Shown: positions 9,319 to 18,078, counted from the first letter of the stretch. The stretch is 64,000 nucleotides of DNA from Thermodesulfobacteriota bacterium (GCA_030583865.1 CP129479.1:756744-820743); one strand, 5' to 3'. Made by a program: numbers and translations. Notes: generated from the letters alone by a model not told the origin.

Positions 9319-10128
9319 ATGGGAAAGTACCTCCTCAGCTTCTGCGTTCTGCTCATATCCATCTCTTTTTCCGCGGCAGCAAACGGCGCGGGGCCGAGGG
9401 AGTCCGGCCACATGGTGGTCGTCATCGACCCGGGGCACGGCGGAGAGGACACCGGCGCAAAGGGGCCTTCCGGCCTCGAGGAGAAGCACGTGACCCTCAG
9501 GCTCGCGCTGGGGCTCGCGGAAGCGCTTAAGAAAAGGGACGACATAAGGGTGCTCCTAACCAGGACCGCCGACGTCTTTATCCCTCTGGAGGAGAGGACG
9601 GCCTTCGCGAACAGGAACGGAGCGGACCTTTTTATAAGCATACACGCCAATGCCGCATTGAACAAGGACGCCGTCGGCATAGAGACCTTTTTCCTTAGCT
9701 TCGAGGCCACGGACGAGGACGCAAGGAGGCTTGCGGCCTTTGAGAACAGCGCCGGGCAGCTTGGCGGCGCCAGGCAGGCGGCAGCGGGCGCGGAGGACGA
9801 CCTCAAGAGCATACTCCTCGACCTCGCGAACACGATGTCGCACCACGAGAGCTCGTCCTTTGCCGAAGTGGTACACACGACGATGGTCGGCGGCACCGGC
9901 AGGGAGAACCGCGGCGTCAAGCAGGCCCCGTTCACGGTGCTCGTGGGCGCGACCATGCCCGCCGTGCTCATAGAGGTCGGCTTCATCTCGAACCCGTCCG
10001 AGGAAAAATGGCTTTCAAGGACCGACGGCCAGGCAAAGCTGGCCGAATCGATAGCCGAAGGCATATTGAGCTTCAAGGACGCGCTCGCAAGGAAAAGGGG
10101 GTATATTGAAGTCAGCGGCAGGGATTGA
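9319..10128 (+). CDS. N-acetylmuramoyl-L-alanine amidase (Amidase_3/AmiC type)
   Basis: 269 residues. A signal peptide (about 1-24) is followed directly by the zinc amidase domain. Metal and catalytic residues are in the expected places: D-P-G-H-G-G near 36-41, a Glu in G-L-E-E-K-H-V, S-I-H-A-N-A near 110-115, and a terminal L-I-E-V-G-F-I-S-N Glu. It cleaves the amide bond between N-acetylmuramic acid and the stem peptide in the periplasm, for cell separation or wall turnover. It lacks the AMIN domain of AmiC, so it is a minimal form. There is no ribosome site before the ATG; with the adjacent promoter a leaderless mRNA is likely. It overlaps rph by 23 bases. Confidence 0.92.
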   Translation: MGKYLLSFCVLLISISFSAAANGAGPRESGHMVVVIDPGHGGEDTGAKGPSGLEEKHVTLRLALGLAEALKKRDDIRVLLTRTADVFIPLEERTAFANRNGADLFISIHANAALNKDAVGIETFFLSFEATDEDARRLAAFENSAGQLGGARQAAAGAEDDLKSILLDLANTMSHHESSSFAEVVHTTMVGGTGRENRGVKQAPFTVLVGATMPAVLIEVGFISNPSEEKWLSRTDGQAKLAESIAEGILSFKDALARKRGYIEVSGRD

Positions 10129-10846
10129 CAGGGCGGACGGGCGAAGGCCCGACGAACTCAGGAAGATAGCGGCAGAGCGCCGGTATCTCAAGTTCGCGGA
10201 GGGCTCGGTCCTCTTCGAGATGGGAGATACGAAGGTAATCTGCGCCGCGACCGTCGAGGAGAGGGTCCCGCCATTCCTCGCCGGCACTGGGAGGGGCTGG
10301 CTCACCGCCGAGTACGCGATGCTCCCGAGGTCTTCGAAGAAACGGATCCAGAGGGAGGCCGTCTCCGGGAAGGTCGGCGGCAGGACGCACGAGATACAGA
10401 GGCTTATCGGGAGGTCGCTCCGGGCAATCGCGGACATGCAGGCGCTCGGAGAGCGGACCGTCTACATAGACTGCGACGTAATACAGGCGGACGGCGGCAC
10501 GAGGACCGCTTCCGTAACGGGCGCCTACATCGCCGTCCACGACACCCTGAGCGAGCTTGTCAAGCAGGGCCTCCTCGACTCCATACCGCTCAGGGACTCT
10601 GTCGCGGCAGTAAGCGTCGGGATAGTGGGCGGCGTGCCTGTCCTCGACCTCAACTACGAGGAGGACTCGAAGGCCGAAGTCGACATGAACGTCATAATGA
10701 CCGGCGACGGCAGGTTCATCGAGGTCCAGGGCACGGCTGAGCTTTCGCCTTTCTCATCCGGCGAGATGGCTGAGCTCATCTCGCTCGCCTCAAAGGGCAT
10801 TAAAGAACTCACCGCCTTCCAGAACAAGGCAATCTCTAAAAATTGA
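10106..10846 (+). CDS. rph: Ribonuclease PH
   Basis: 246 residues, matching RNase PH throughout. The N-terminal R-x-D-G-R-x-P-D-E-L-R is near 9-19, [13 protein letters not shown] is near 52-64, [13 protein letters not shown] is near 113-125, and D-L-N-Y-E-E-D-S-x-A-x-V-D is near 178-190. It is a phosphorolytic 3'-5' exonuclease that trims tRNA 3' ends. The start is TTG with GGAAAAGGGGG upstream, inside the amidase reading frame. The last residues (K-A-I-S-K-N) and the stop are encoded by the left end of a family A repeat, so the natural C-terminus was replaced or extended by a repeat insertion. rdgB follows, a common pairing. Confidence 0.95.
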   Translation: MKSAAGIDRADGRRPDELRKIAAERRYLKFAEGSVLFEMGDTKVICAATVEERVPPFLAGTGRGWLTAEYAMLPRSSKKRIQREAVSGKVGGRTHEIQRLIGRSLRAIADMQALGERTVYIDCDVIQADGGTRTASVTGAYIAVHDTLSELVKQGLLDSIPLRDSVAAVSVGIVGGVPVLDLNYEEDSKAEVDMNVIMTGDGRFIEVQGTAELSPFSSGEMAELISLASKGIKELTAFQNKAISKN

Positions 10847-10921
10847 TCCTTTCCCCGGACTCTGTGTCAGGCCGGGATTAAAATGCTCACATATTGTCAT
10901 ATATGCGCCGCTTTTTATTCT
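10827..10921. repeat. Family A interspersed repeat, copy 3 (right end missing)
   Basis: The left terminal sequence AGGCAATCTCTAAAAATTGATC is intact and overlaps the rph stop codon. The element is collinear with the other copies up to CCGCTTTTTATTC and then stops, missing the CCTTCCTTGATT block and the right terminal repeat. Confidence 0.75.
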
Positions 10922-10938
10922 CCAATAGGGAACAAATA

Positions 10939-11547
10939 ATGAAGCTCGTCATCGCCACCAGGAACAGGGGCAAGGCGAAGGAGATCGCGGCCATGCTCGA
11001 AGGCGCCGGGGTCGAGGCCGTATCCCTTAACGAATACCCTTCGCTCGCCCTCCCGCCGGAGACGGGCCGGAGCTTCAGGGAGAACGCGCTCTTAAAGGCC
11101 CGCTTCGTCGCTGAGGCCACGGGGCTTCCCGCGCTTTCCGACGATTCGGGTCTCGAGGTGGACGCGCTCTCCGGTGCGCCAGGCGTTTTTTCCGCAAGGT
11201 ATGCCGGCGAGGGCGCGACCGACGCCGACAATTGCGCCAAGCTCCTGGCCGCGCTCGAAGGCGTGCCGGAAGACAAAAGGACCGCGCGCTTCAGGTGCGC
11301 GGTCGCCTTCGTCGAGCCGGGCAATACGGAAGAGGTCTTCGAGGGCGAGTTCGAGGGGAAGATAGCCGCGGAGCCGAGAGGCAGAGGCGGTTTCGGCTAT
11401 GACCCTGTCTTCATCGTGCCGGGAACCGGGCTCACGGTTGCGGAGCTTAAGCCCGGGGAAAAGGACAGAATAAGCCACAGGGCAATGGCGCTCAGCGCTT
11501 TCCGGGAGTTCCTGTGCGCAAGGCAATCGAGGAGAAAAGAAGAGTAG
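10939..11547 (+). CDS. rdgB: XTP/dITP diphosphatase (RdgB/HAM1)
   Basis: 203 residues, the standard length. The start is clear at K-L-V-I-A-T-R-N-x-G-K (residues 2-12), the nucleotide-binding SHRNxGK-like motif. S-D-D-S-G-L-E-V-D-A-L follows near 70-80 with the catalytic Asp, then G-x-P-G-V-F-S-A-R-Y-A, G-F-G-Y-D-P-V-F, and a terminal I-S-H-R-A-M-A. It hydrolyses non-canonical purine triphosphates, keeping inosine and xanthosine out of DNA. It follows rph across the truncated repeat. In-frame codons upstream of 10939 come from the repeat and are not part of the protein. Confidence 0.95.
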   Translation: MKLVIATRNRGKAKEIAAMLEGAGVEAVSLNEYPSLALPPETGRSFRENALLKARFVAEATGLPALSDDSGLEVDALSGAPGVFSARYAGEGATDADNCAKLLAALEGVPEDKRTARFRCAVAFVEPGNTEEVFEGEFEGKIAAEPRGRGGFGYDPVFIVPGTGLTVAELKPGEKDRISHRAMALSAFREFLCARQSRRKEE

Positions 11548-11568
11548 CGAAAAATCCCGCCCCCTTCC

Positions 11569-11597
11569 TTGACAAGCCGCAGACCCTCAATTAGACT
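11569..11597 (+). promoter_or_regulatory. Promoter of the cold-shock gene
   Basis: A perfect TTGACA (11569-11574) lies 17 bases from TAGACT (11592-11597). It leaves a leader of about 110 bases before the csp start codon, long for a 69-codon gene but usual for cold-shock mRNAs. Confidence 0.7.
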
Positions 11598-11663
11598 TAC
11601 TCAGTAAGTAAGCTAGTAGCAGGGTTTGGAAGCGCGAGGTAATTGCAAAAGGACCTGAAGTGC

Positions 11664-11710
11664 GAAAAACCCCTATTACTTATGAATCCCAAGAGAAAGG
11701 AGGGTTTTTC
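11664..11710 (+). promoter_or_regulatory. Leader hairpin that covers the csp ribosome-binding site
   Basis: GAAAAACCC at 11664-11672 pairs with GGGTTTTTC at 11702-11710, a nine-base perfect stem. The Shine-Dalgarno AGGAGG (11698-11703) runs into the 3' arm, and the start codon is at 11714. The fold would occlude the translation start region, compatible with temperature-dependent control, though this is inferred from pairing alone. Confidence 0.5.
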
Positions 11711-11713
11711 TTT

Positions 11714-11923
11714 ATGCCTTCAGGAAAGGTGAAGTGGTTTAACGAATCCAAGGGTTTCGGGTTTATTGAACAGGACACTGGCGAGGACGTTTTTGTCCAT
11801 TATACGTCCATACAGGGTTCCGGGTTCAGGACCCTGAAAGAGGGGCAGAGGGTTGATTTCGAGATCACCAAGGGCCCCAAGGGGCTCAAGGCTGAAAACG
11901 TCAACCCCAATCCCATGCTATAG
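11714..11923 (+). CDS. Cold-shock protein (CspA family)
   Basis: 69 residues, one cold-shock domain. Both RNA-binding motifs are present: RNP1 K-G-F-G-F-I near 13-18 and RNP2 V-F-V-H-Y near 27-31, with the opening G-K-V-K-W-F-N. It acts as a single-stranded nucleic-acid chaperone in the cytoplasm. It is monocistronic, with its own promoter, a long structured leader and a strong terminator. The in-frame ATG at 11714 follows AAGGAGGG. Several paralogues usually exist per genome, so I give no gene number. Confidence 0.95.
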   Translation: MPSGKVKWFNESKGFGFIEQDTGEDVFVHYTSIQGSGFRTLKEGQRVDFEITKGPKGLKAENVNPNPML

Positions 11924-11943
11924 CAGCCCAAAGGGATTACAGG

Positions 11944-11977
11944 AGCCCTCATCCGGCGGGATGGGGGCTTTTTTTAT
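11944..11977 (+). terminator. Rho-independent terminator after csp
   Basis: The stem AGCCCTCATCC / GGATGGGGGCT (11944-11954 with 11959-11969, one G-U pair) has the loop GGCG and is followed by a run of seven to eight T. Confidence 0.85.
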
Positions 11978-12081
11978 GTACAACCCGGCGATAGTGTTAT
12001 AGAATCTGGCTTGCAGGGAAGCAGGGGAATCCTCCTCGAACCCATGTGCGGGCTCTACTCCGCCAAAACCGGGTCACTGGA

Positions 12082-13233
12082 ATGGACGAGAGACTTACAA
12101 TGGACGTGGTCCCCGGGCTCGAAGGCATCCCAGCCGCCGAGTCGGCGATAAGCTTCATAGACGGGGAAAAGGGCATACTCGAGTACCGGGGCATACCGGT
12201 CGAGGCGCTTGCCGAGAAAAGCAACTTCGTCGAAGTCGCCTACTTCCTCCTCTTCGGCCACCTGCCGAAAAGGGCTGAGCTGGAGAAGTTCAGGGCCGAC
12301 ATCACCTTCCACACCCGCTTGAAGCTCAAGATACTCAGGATGATGGAGTACCTCCCGGAGAACGGCCACCCCATGCACTACCTGCAGGCCGTCACGTCCG
12401 CGATGGGCATGTACTATCCCGCAAGGGACACCCTGGACCCGGAGACCCGCTACTGGTCGTGCGTAAGGCTCATAGCCAAGCTCCCCACGATAGTCGCGGC
12501 CGTCCATAGGCTGAAGCACGGGGACGCTCCCATACAGCCGAGGAACGACCTCTCGCTCGCCGCGAGCTTCTATTACATGCTCCTCGAAAAGGAGCCCTCG
12601 CCGGTTATCGAAAAGATACTCGACTCCATGCTCGTACTCCACGCGGACCACACGATGAACGCGTCGACCTTCAGCGCCAGGGTCGTCGGCTCGACGCTCG
12701 CGGACCCATATACGGTCGTATCCTCCGCCATAGGCACGCTCTCGGGCCCGCTCCACGGCGGGGCCAACGAGGCGGTCGTCCGGATGCTCGACGAGATAGG
12801 GCCGAGCGGGAACGCGAGGGCGTACATAGAAGGCAAGCTCAGGCGGAAGGAAAAGGTCATGGGGGTCGGGCACAGGATATACAAGACGACCGACCCGAGG
12901 GGCGAGGTCCTCAAGGGCTATATAGCCCGGCTCGCGGAGCTCGACGAGATAGACAAAAACACGATTGAGGCCTCACGCGAGATAGAGGCTGTGGTCATGG
13001 AGGAGCTTGCGCCGAAAGGCCTATATCCGAACATAGACTTCTACTCCGGCATCCTCTTCCGGAGCATGGGCATACCCACGGAGCTCTTTACACCCATATT
13101 CGCAATGGGCAGGGTCGTCGGATGGCTCGCCCACTGGATGGAGCAGCTCAACTACAACCGCATATACCGGCCCGAGCAGAAGTACACGGGCCTCCGCTCC
13201 CGTCCCTACATCCCGATGGAAGAGAGAGAATGA
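12082..13233 (+). CDS. Citrate synthase (type I)
   Basis: 383 residues from the chosen ATG. It carries the complete catalytic triad in family motifs: His in G-P-L-H-G-G-A-N-E, His in G-V-G-H-R-I-Y-K-T-x-D-P-R, and Asp in N-I-D-F-Y-S-G. The N-terminal G-L-E-G-I-x-A-A-E-S and Y-R-G-I-P elements match the short, dimeric Gram-positive/archaeal-like form rather than the long hexameric GltA. It condenses acetyl-CoA and oxaloacetate. An upstream GTG at 12046 adds 12 residues but has no ribosome site. The stop overlaps the start of the next gene, so the two are cotranscribed. A methylcitrate synthase activity cannot be excluded. Confidence 0.9.
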   Translation: MDERLTMDVVPGLEGIPAAESAISFIDGEKGILEYRGIPVEALAEKSNFVEVAYFLLFGHLPKRAELEKFRADITFHTRLKLKILRMMEYLPENGHPMHYLQAVTSAMGMYYPARDTLDPETRYWSCVRLIAKLPTIVAAVHRLKHGDAPIQPRNDLSLAASFYYMLLEKEPSPVIEKILDSMLVLHADHTMNASTFSARVVGSTLADPYTVVSSAIGTLSGPLHGGANEAVVRMLDEIGPSGNARAYIEGKLRRKEKVMGVGHRIYKTTDPRGEVLKGYIARLAELDEIDKNTIEASREIEAVVMEELAPKGLYPNIDFYSGILFRSMGIPTELFTPIFAMGRVVGWLAHWMEQLNYNRIYRPEQKYTGLRSRPYIPMEERE

Positions 13234-14093
13234 TGGAAAAGACCGTGAGCGCCGTCCCGGGGTGGCTCAAGGCGGCCTGTTTCCTTGCCGTGGTCCTGGT
13301 CTTCGCGGCAGGGTGCCGCGAGCCGAGGATAATCAGGGTCGCCGACCAGCAGGCCGTAAAGCCGGCGGACCTCGTGAAAGAGGCCTCGGAAGCGGACTTC
13401 ATCTTCATCGGCGAGGCGCACAGCATGCGGCTCCACCATGAGGCGCAGCTCCAGGTCATAAAGGCCCTCAGGGGCCAGGGCGCCGACATCTCCATAGGCA
13501 TGGAGATGTTCAAGACCGAGAGCCAGGACGCGCTCGACAAATGGGTGCGGGGCGAGATGTCCGAAGAGGATTTCAGGGCCGTCTACAAGAGCAACTGGAA
13601 CATCCCGTGGCACCTCTATAAGGACATCTTCCTATACTCAAGGGAAGAGGGCATCCCGCTCGTCGCACTCAACATCCAGAAGAAGATAGTGAACCAGGTG
13701 CTAAAGGAGGGCTTCGAGTCGCTTACGCCTGAGGACCTCGAGAAGCTCCCGCCCGGAATCGAATGCAAGGTGGACGAGACCTACGAGAACTTCATGCGCG
13801 AGGCCCTCGACTCTCACGGCAAGCACGGGGTGGATTTCAAGAACTTCTGCGAGGCCCAGCTTGTCTGGGACAACGCGATGGCCCACAACGCCATAGAGTT
13901 CATGGACAGGAACCCCGGGATGAAGATGGTGGTGATGGCAGGGGGAGGGCATTCGTGGAAGAGGGGCATACCGGCCCAGGTAGGCAGGCTTTCCGCGTAT
14001 TCGAGCGTCGTCCTGCTGCCCGACTCGAAGACCCTGGCAGTGGACCACGTGGGTCCCGAGGACGCCGACTATATCATAACCGGGCGGTTCTGA
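13230..14093 (+). CDS. ChaN-like lipoprotein (haem-binding/Tiki superfamily)
   Basis: 287 residues. A hydrophobic leader ends in the lipobox V-F-A-A-G-C near residues 24-29, so the mature protein is lipid-anchored. The rest matches the ChaN-like domain: I-F-I-G-E-A-H near 60-66, G-M-E-M-F near 93-97, and the late V-M-A-G-G-G-H-S-W. Such proteins bind haem or act like Tiki/TraB metalloproteases; the two GxxH-like motifs are retained here. The start ATGATG overlaps the citrate synthase stop. Its 3' end overlaps that of the convergent HD-GYP gene by 25 bases. The physiological role is not known. Confidence 0.85.
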   Translation: MMEKTVSAVPGWLKAACFLAVVLVFAAGCREPRIIRVADQQAVKPADLVKEASEADFIFIGEAHSMRLHHEAQLQVIKALRGQGADISIGMEMFKTESQDALDKWVRGEMSEEDFRAVYKSNWNIPWHLYKDIFLYSREEGIPLVALNIQKKIVNQVLKEGFESLTPEDLEKLPPGIECKVDETYENFMREALDSHGKHGVDFKNFCEAQLVWDNAMAHNAIEFMDRNPGMKMVVMAGGGHSWKRGIPAQVGRLSAYSSVVLLPDSKTLAVDHVGPEDADYIITGRF

Positions 14094-15184
14094 AGGTCGT
14101 CCCTGTTCTCGTCGTAGAGCCTCCGGAACTCCTCCGAGCAGTCCCTGAAAGCCGAGAGGACCCGCGGGTCGAAGCGCTCGGGGTGGCGGAAGATTATGTC
14201 GCAGGAGACCTCGTGGTCAAAGGACTCCTTGTAGGGGCGCACGCTCCTCAAGGCGTCGTATATGTCGACTATATTTACTATCCTCCCTGAAATCGGTATC
14301 TCCTCGCCCTTCAATCCCCTCGGGTATCCTTCGCCGTTCCACCTCTCGTGGTGCGTAAGCGCTATCTCCCTCGCAGTCGCCAGCAGTTCCGAGTCCGAGT
14401 CCTTGAGGAGGTCGGCCCCTATGGCCGAATGCGTCTTCATCACCTTGAACTCCTCGTCGGTGAGCGGGCCGGGCTTGAGGAGTATGGAGTCCGGGATGCC
14501 GATCTTTCCCACGTCGTGCATCGGGCTTCCGAAGAATATGGCCTCGACCGTCTCCTCCGGCAGGCGCATATACCTGGCGAGGAGCTGCGAATAGAGGCTT
14601 ATCCTCCTTATGTGCCAGCCGGTCTCCTTGTCCCGGAGCTCGGCCGCGAGCGTCAACCTGTATACCGTCTCTATGTAGCCGGTCCGTATCTTGGCGAAGG
14701 CCTTTTCGAGCTGGACCGACTTGTCCTCCACCTCGTATTCGAGCCTCCTGCCGTGCTCGACAAGGTAGTCCTCGTACCTCTTTACCTTCAGAAGGTTCCT
14801 GAGCCTGGCCTTGAACTCCGATTCGTCAACGGGCTTCGAGAGGAACTCGTCCGCGCCGCCGAGAAGCCCCTTCATCCTCGAGGCCCTGTCGGAAAGGGAC
14901 GTCATTATGACGACCGGCAGGTGGGTGGTGAGGGGGTCTTCCTTGAGCCTGCGGGTGACCTCGAACCCGTCCATCCCCGGCATCACTACGTCTATTATGA
15001 GGATGTCCGGCATGTGGGTGCGCGCCTTCTCAAGCGCTTCGAGGCCGTTCTGCGCGTGTATGCACTCGTACCCGAGCTCTGAGATGAGGTCCGAGTATAC
15101 CTGCAGGTAGAAGCGGTCGTCGTCGGCCACGAGTATGCGGGCCTTGCCGGGCCGGAACGCTGCCTTGTCCAGATCCACCCTCAT
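14069..15184 (-). CDS. Response regulator with HD-GYP c-di-GMP phosphodiesterase output
   Basis: 371 residues. The REC domain (about 15-135) has acidic D-D-D near 21-23, the phospho-acceptor Asp in I-I-D-V-V-M-P-G near 65, and the Lys in S-K-P-V. A short helical linker leads to an HD-GYP domain (about 175-350), with H-D-V-G-K-I-G-I-P-D as the HD dyad and H-H-E-R-W-N-G-E-G-Y-P as the extended GYP motif. It probably hydrolyses c-di-GMP when phosphorylated; no cognate kinase lies nearby. The C-terminal 20 or so residues after the HD-GYP domain are polar and not recognised. Confidence 0.92.
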   Translation of the reverse strand: MRVDLDKAAFRPGKARILVADDDRFYLQVYSDLISELGYECIHAQNGLEALEKARTHMPDILIIDVVMPGMDGFEVTRRLKEDPLTTHLPVVIMTSLSDRASRMKGLLGGADEFLSKPVDESEFKARLRNLLKVKRYEDYLVEHGRRLEYEVEDKSVQLEKAFAKIRTGYIETVYRLTLAAELRDKETGWHIRRISLYSQLLARYMRLPEETVEAIFFGSPMHDVGKIGIPDSILLKPGPLTDEEFKVMKTHSAIGADLLKDSDSELLATAREIALTHHERWNGEGYPRGLKGEEIPISGRIVNIVDIYDALRSVRPYKESFDHEVSCDIIFRHPERFDPRVLSAFRDCSEEFRRLYDENRDDLQNRPVMI

Positions 15185-15321
15185 GGGGCGTATGTTACAT
15201 CTTTACGCGACCTGTTTTCAAGCGGTCATTGAGCTGCTCTGAAATCACGCATTCCCATCCGCCTCTCCTCCCGCATATCCTCCTTTTTTTACTCACGAAA
15301 AAGCTTTTCGTTACCCACAAC

Positions 15322-15342
15322 TTGTTGAAAAAGGTTCAACAA
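15322..15342. repeat. Short inverted repeat upstream of the M23 promoter
   Basis: TTGTTGAA (15322-15329) and TTCAACAA (15335-15342) are perfect inverted arms separated by five bases. They lie just upstream of the -35 box at 15347, a position suited to an operator or activator site. Confidence 0.5.
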
Positions 15343-15346
15343 AGCC

Positions 15347-15375
15347 TTGACATTGGTCTTCCTCTTCATTATTAT
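15347..15375 (+). promoter_or_regulatory. Promoter of the M23 peptidase gene
   Basis: A perfect TTGACA (15347-15352) and TATTAT (15370-15375) are separated by 17 bases, giving a leader of roughly 75 bases before the TTG start at 15459. Confidence 0.65.
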
Positions 15376-15458
15376 GTCCGGAACCCGCTCGGAAACGCGT
15401 CTCGGCGCACGTCGGAACGCGTCCAAACAGCATACCTGCATTGGGAGAGGACGGAATA

Positions 15459-16748
15459 TTGACGGAATTCTCAAACAGGAATGAGAAGAAGTTCCACCTG
15501 AGGACCGCTCTTATAGTTTCGCTCGCAGGCCTCTCATTCCTCCTTTCATTCCTATTCATAGTAAGCCCGGAGGCATCGCTCAAATGGCAAGCCGTCCCCG
15601 AGCAGGAAGCCGGGGCCGAGGACGCCCCCAAAGGCCCTGAGCTTGTAAGGCATGACTTCAAGCTCGCCGGCAACAACACCTTCTACCAGATAATGTCCGG
15701 CCTGAACGTACCTGGCCCCGAAATACTCGAGATCGCCGAAAAGGCCCGTCCGATCTTCAGCATGAGGCAGCTCAGGAAAGACTCGGTCCTGACCATCTAC
15801 ACCCTCGAGGAAGCGGTCCGCAGGATCGAGTACAAGTTCAGCGACTACGAGTATCTCCTCATAGAGAAGACGCCCGAGGGCGGCATCTTCGCAAGCAAGG
15901 CCGAGCTCCCGAACGAGATACGGGAGGTAGTCGTATCAGGGACGATCGAGAACTCGCTCTACGAGGACGCGATGAAGGCCGGGGCCGACCCGCAGGCCGT
16001 GATGGCCCTCACGGACATATTCGCGTGGGACATAGACTTCACATCCGACATAAGGAAGGGCGATTCCTTCAGGATACTGAAGGAGGTCCTTTACGTCGAG
16101 GGAGTGCCGGTAAGGAGCGGGAAAATAATCGGCGCCGAGATGGTAAACGGCGGGAAGACGTACACGGCCGTATACTACGAGGGGAACGGCGGGACCGGCT
16201 ACTATGACGGCGAAGGCAGGTCCTTGAGGAGGTCGCTCCTCAAAACGCCCCTCAGGTACAGAAGGGTATCGAGCCACTTTACCACCAAGCGGTACCACCC
16301 CATACTGAAGAAGTACAGGCCCCACCACGGGATCGACTACGCGGCGCCCGTAGGCACGCCAGTTGAGGCCGCCGGGAGCGGCATAGTCAAATTCGCCGGC
16401 ACTAACAGGGGATATGGAAACTATGTGGAGATACGGCACAATAACGGCTACTCCACGCTCTATGCCCACCTCTCCAAGATAAGGAAAGGCATAAGGACCG
16501 GCGTCAAGGTGAGCCAGGGAGACATGATAGGCTATGTTGGATGCACCGGCCTCTGCTCCGGGCCGCACCTGCATTACGAGGTGCGCGTAAACGGCAGGCT
16601 CATTAACCCGCTTAGCATAAAACCTGTGCCGGATAAATCCATTCCCAAGAACGAATGGCAGGCCTTTGCCGCCGTAAGGGACGAGATAAGCGCGAAGCTC
16701 CTGACCGACGGAACTGCCATTGCCATGAGCTCGGAAAACCGGCAATAG
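15459..16748 (+). CDS. M23-family murein endopeptidase (MepM-like)
   Basis: About 429 residues. A single N-terminal membrane anchor (about 15-37) precedes a LysM/OapA-like and linker region (80-270). The C-terminal LytM/M23 zinc domain has H-H-G-I-D-Y-A-A-P with the first His/Asp ligand pair, Y-A-H-L-S, and H-L-H-Y-E-V with the last ligand, so it looks active. It would cleave peptidoglycan cross-links in the periplasm. The start is TTG at 15459, behind GGGAGAGG; another TTG at 15441 is in frame but lacks a ribosome site. It has its own promoter and converges on acetate kinase. Confidence 0.88.
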   Translation: MTEFSNRNEKKFHLRTALIVSLAGLSFLLSFLFIVSPEASLKWQAVPEQEAGAEDAPKGPELVRHDFKLAGNNTFYQIMSGLNVPGPEILEIAEKARPIFSMRQLRKDSVLTIYTLEEAVRRIEYKFSDYEYLLIEKTPEGGIFASKAELPNEIREVVVSGTIENSLYEDAMKAGADPQAVMALTDIFAWDIDFTSDIRKGDSFRILKEVLYVEGVPVRSGKIIGAEMVNGGKTYTAVYYEGNGGTGYYDGEGRSLRRSLLKTPLRYRRVSSHFTTKRYHPILKKYRPHHGIDYAAPVGTPVEAAGSGIVKFAGTNRGYGNYVEIRHNNGYSTLYAHLSKIRKGIRTGVKVSQGDMIGYVGCTGLCSGPHLHYEVRVNGRLINPLSIKPVPDKSIPKNEWQAFAAVRDEISAKLLTDGTAIAMSSENRQ

Positions 16749-16822
16749 CCCCTTCAACTCCGTCCGAACCCTTTCTCTTGTCGATGCATGACCGGGCTTC
16801 CACGCCCCCGGTCGTAGCCGGT

Positions 16823-17986
16823 TCAGCCCAGGCCCACTACCCTTCTGGCGTGCCGGGCTATCATAAGCTCCTCGTTAGTCTTCATGACCCGCACCATTAC
16901 CGGCCCTCTTGAGATGACCGGGCCGTTAATCCTGTTCTCCTCCGGGTCGATTTCAATGCCCAGAAAGCCCAGCCCCTCAAGTATGCGCTCCCTTATGACC
17001 GGCGAGTTCTCGCCCATTCCGGCCGTAAAGACGAGCGTGCCTATGCCGCCCAGCACGGCGGCGAACGCGCCCAGGAATTTTTTGGCCTGCCTGCAGAAGA
17101 CCTCCACGGCGAGGGCGGCCTCATTTGAGGAGCCCTCCTTTTCAAGGAGGTCGGACATGTCCGGGCTGATCCCCGAGATGCCGAGGAGGCCGGATTTGCG
17201 GTTCAGCACCTCATTGAGCTCGTCAGCCCCGAGGCCTTTCTTTTTCAGCATATAGACGATGACGCCCGGGTCGAGGTCGCCGGTGCGCGTGCTCATTACG
17301 AGCCCTCCGAGCGGCGTAAATCCCATGGTAGTGTCTATGCACATCCCGCCCTTTACCGCGCTCATGGAGGCGCCGTTACCAAGGTGCGCTATCACGACCC
17401 GGCCTGAAGCCCCCTCCGGGTCGATCCTCTTGAGCTCCTCCATAATGTATTCGTATGAAAGCCCGTGAAAGCCGTACCGCTCGACGCCTTCAGCCCTTAT
17501 CTCGCGAGGTATGGAGAGGGTCCGGGAGGCTGGAGGCATGGATGTGTGGAAGGAGGTATCGAAGCAGGCTGCCTGGGGGAGTCCGGGAAGGTATTTCCCA
17601 ACTGCATCAATGGCCTTTATCTCATGAGGGAGGTGCTCTGCCGCAAATGGCACGAGCGCCCTCAGGGTGTCCATGAGCTCCGGGTCGATCACCCGGGGCG
17701 AGGTAATCCTGCCGCCGTGCACGACCCTGTGCCCGACCGCCCTTATGCCCTCACCTTCGGGCCTTTTTTTAAGCCAGTCGAAGAGGGCCTTTAATGCGGG
17801 GACATGGTCCTGGAATCTCATCCTCTCTTCAAGAAGCGCGGCCCCGTTGCCGTCAAAGGCCAGGAACGCCCCCTCAGGCAGGCCGATCCTCTCGAGCCTT
17901 CCGAAGAGGAGGCGAGAGTTCCCGGGCGCGTACACAGAGAATTTGATGCTCGATGAGCCGCTGTTGATTGTGAGGACATTGCCCAC
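16823..17986 (-). CDS. ackA: Acetate kinase
   Basis: 387 residues from the GTG at 17986, which follows GGGGAG by 7 bases. Family motifs are complete: N-S-G-S-S-S-I-K near 6-13, G-H-R-V-V-H-G-G near 85-92, F-D-T-S-F-H, G-F-H-G-L-S-Y, H-L-G-N-G-A-S and F-T-A-G-M-G-E-N-S. It interconverts acetate + ATP and acetyl phosphate. No phosphotransacetylase gene is adjacent. The frame stays open upstream to 18025, but those codons come from a family B repeat and are unlikely to be translated. A butyrate kinase is excluded by length and motif fit. Confidence 0.92.
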   Translation of the reverse strand: MGNVLTINSGSSSIKFSVYAPGNSRLLFGRLERIGLPEGAFLAFDGNGAALLEERMRFQDHVPALKALFDWLKKRPEGEGIRAVGHRVVHGGRITSPRVIDPELMDTLRALVPFAAEHLPHEIKAIDAVGKYLPGLPQAACFDTSFHTSMPPASRTLSIPREIRAEGVERYGFHGLSYEYIMEELKRIDPEGASGRVVIAHLGNGASMSAVKGGMCIDTTMGFTPLGGLVMSTRTGDLDPGVIVYMLKKKGLGADELNEVLNRKSGLLGISGISPDMSDLLEKEGSSNEAALAVEVFCRQAKKFLGAFAAVLGGIGTLVFTAGMGENSPVIRERILEGLGFLGIEIDPEENRINGPVISRGPVMVRVMKTNEELMIARHARRVVGLG

Positions 17987-18004
17987 TTGCGCACTCCCCG
18001 TGAA

Positions 18005-18078
18005 CAGACTGCTGAAAAAGCCCAATCTGCCGTGTCGTCTTGAGCTTTTTGAGCAGCCTGAATGAGATTTTCAGCAAA
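18005..18078. repeat. Family B interspersed repeat, copy 2 (short version)
   Basis: GACTGCTGAAAAAGCCCAATCTG and TTGAGCTTTTTGAGCAGCCTGAATGAGATTTTCAGCAA match the outer blocks of the longer copies, but the central ~70 bases are missing. It lies between acetate kinase and a membrane-protein gene and overlaps the latter's last codons. Confidence 0.7.
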
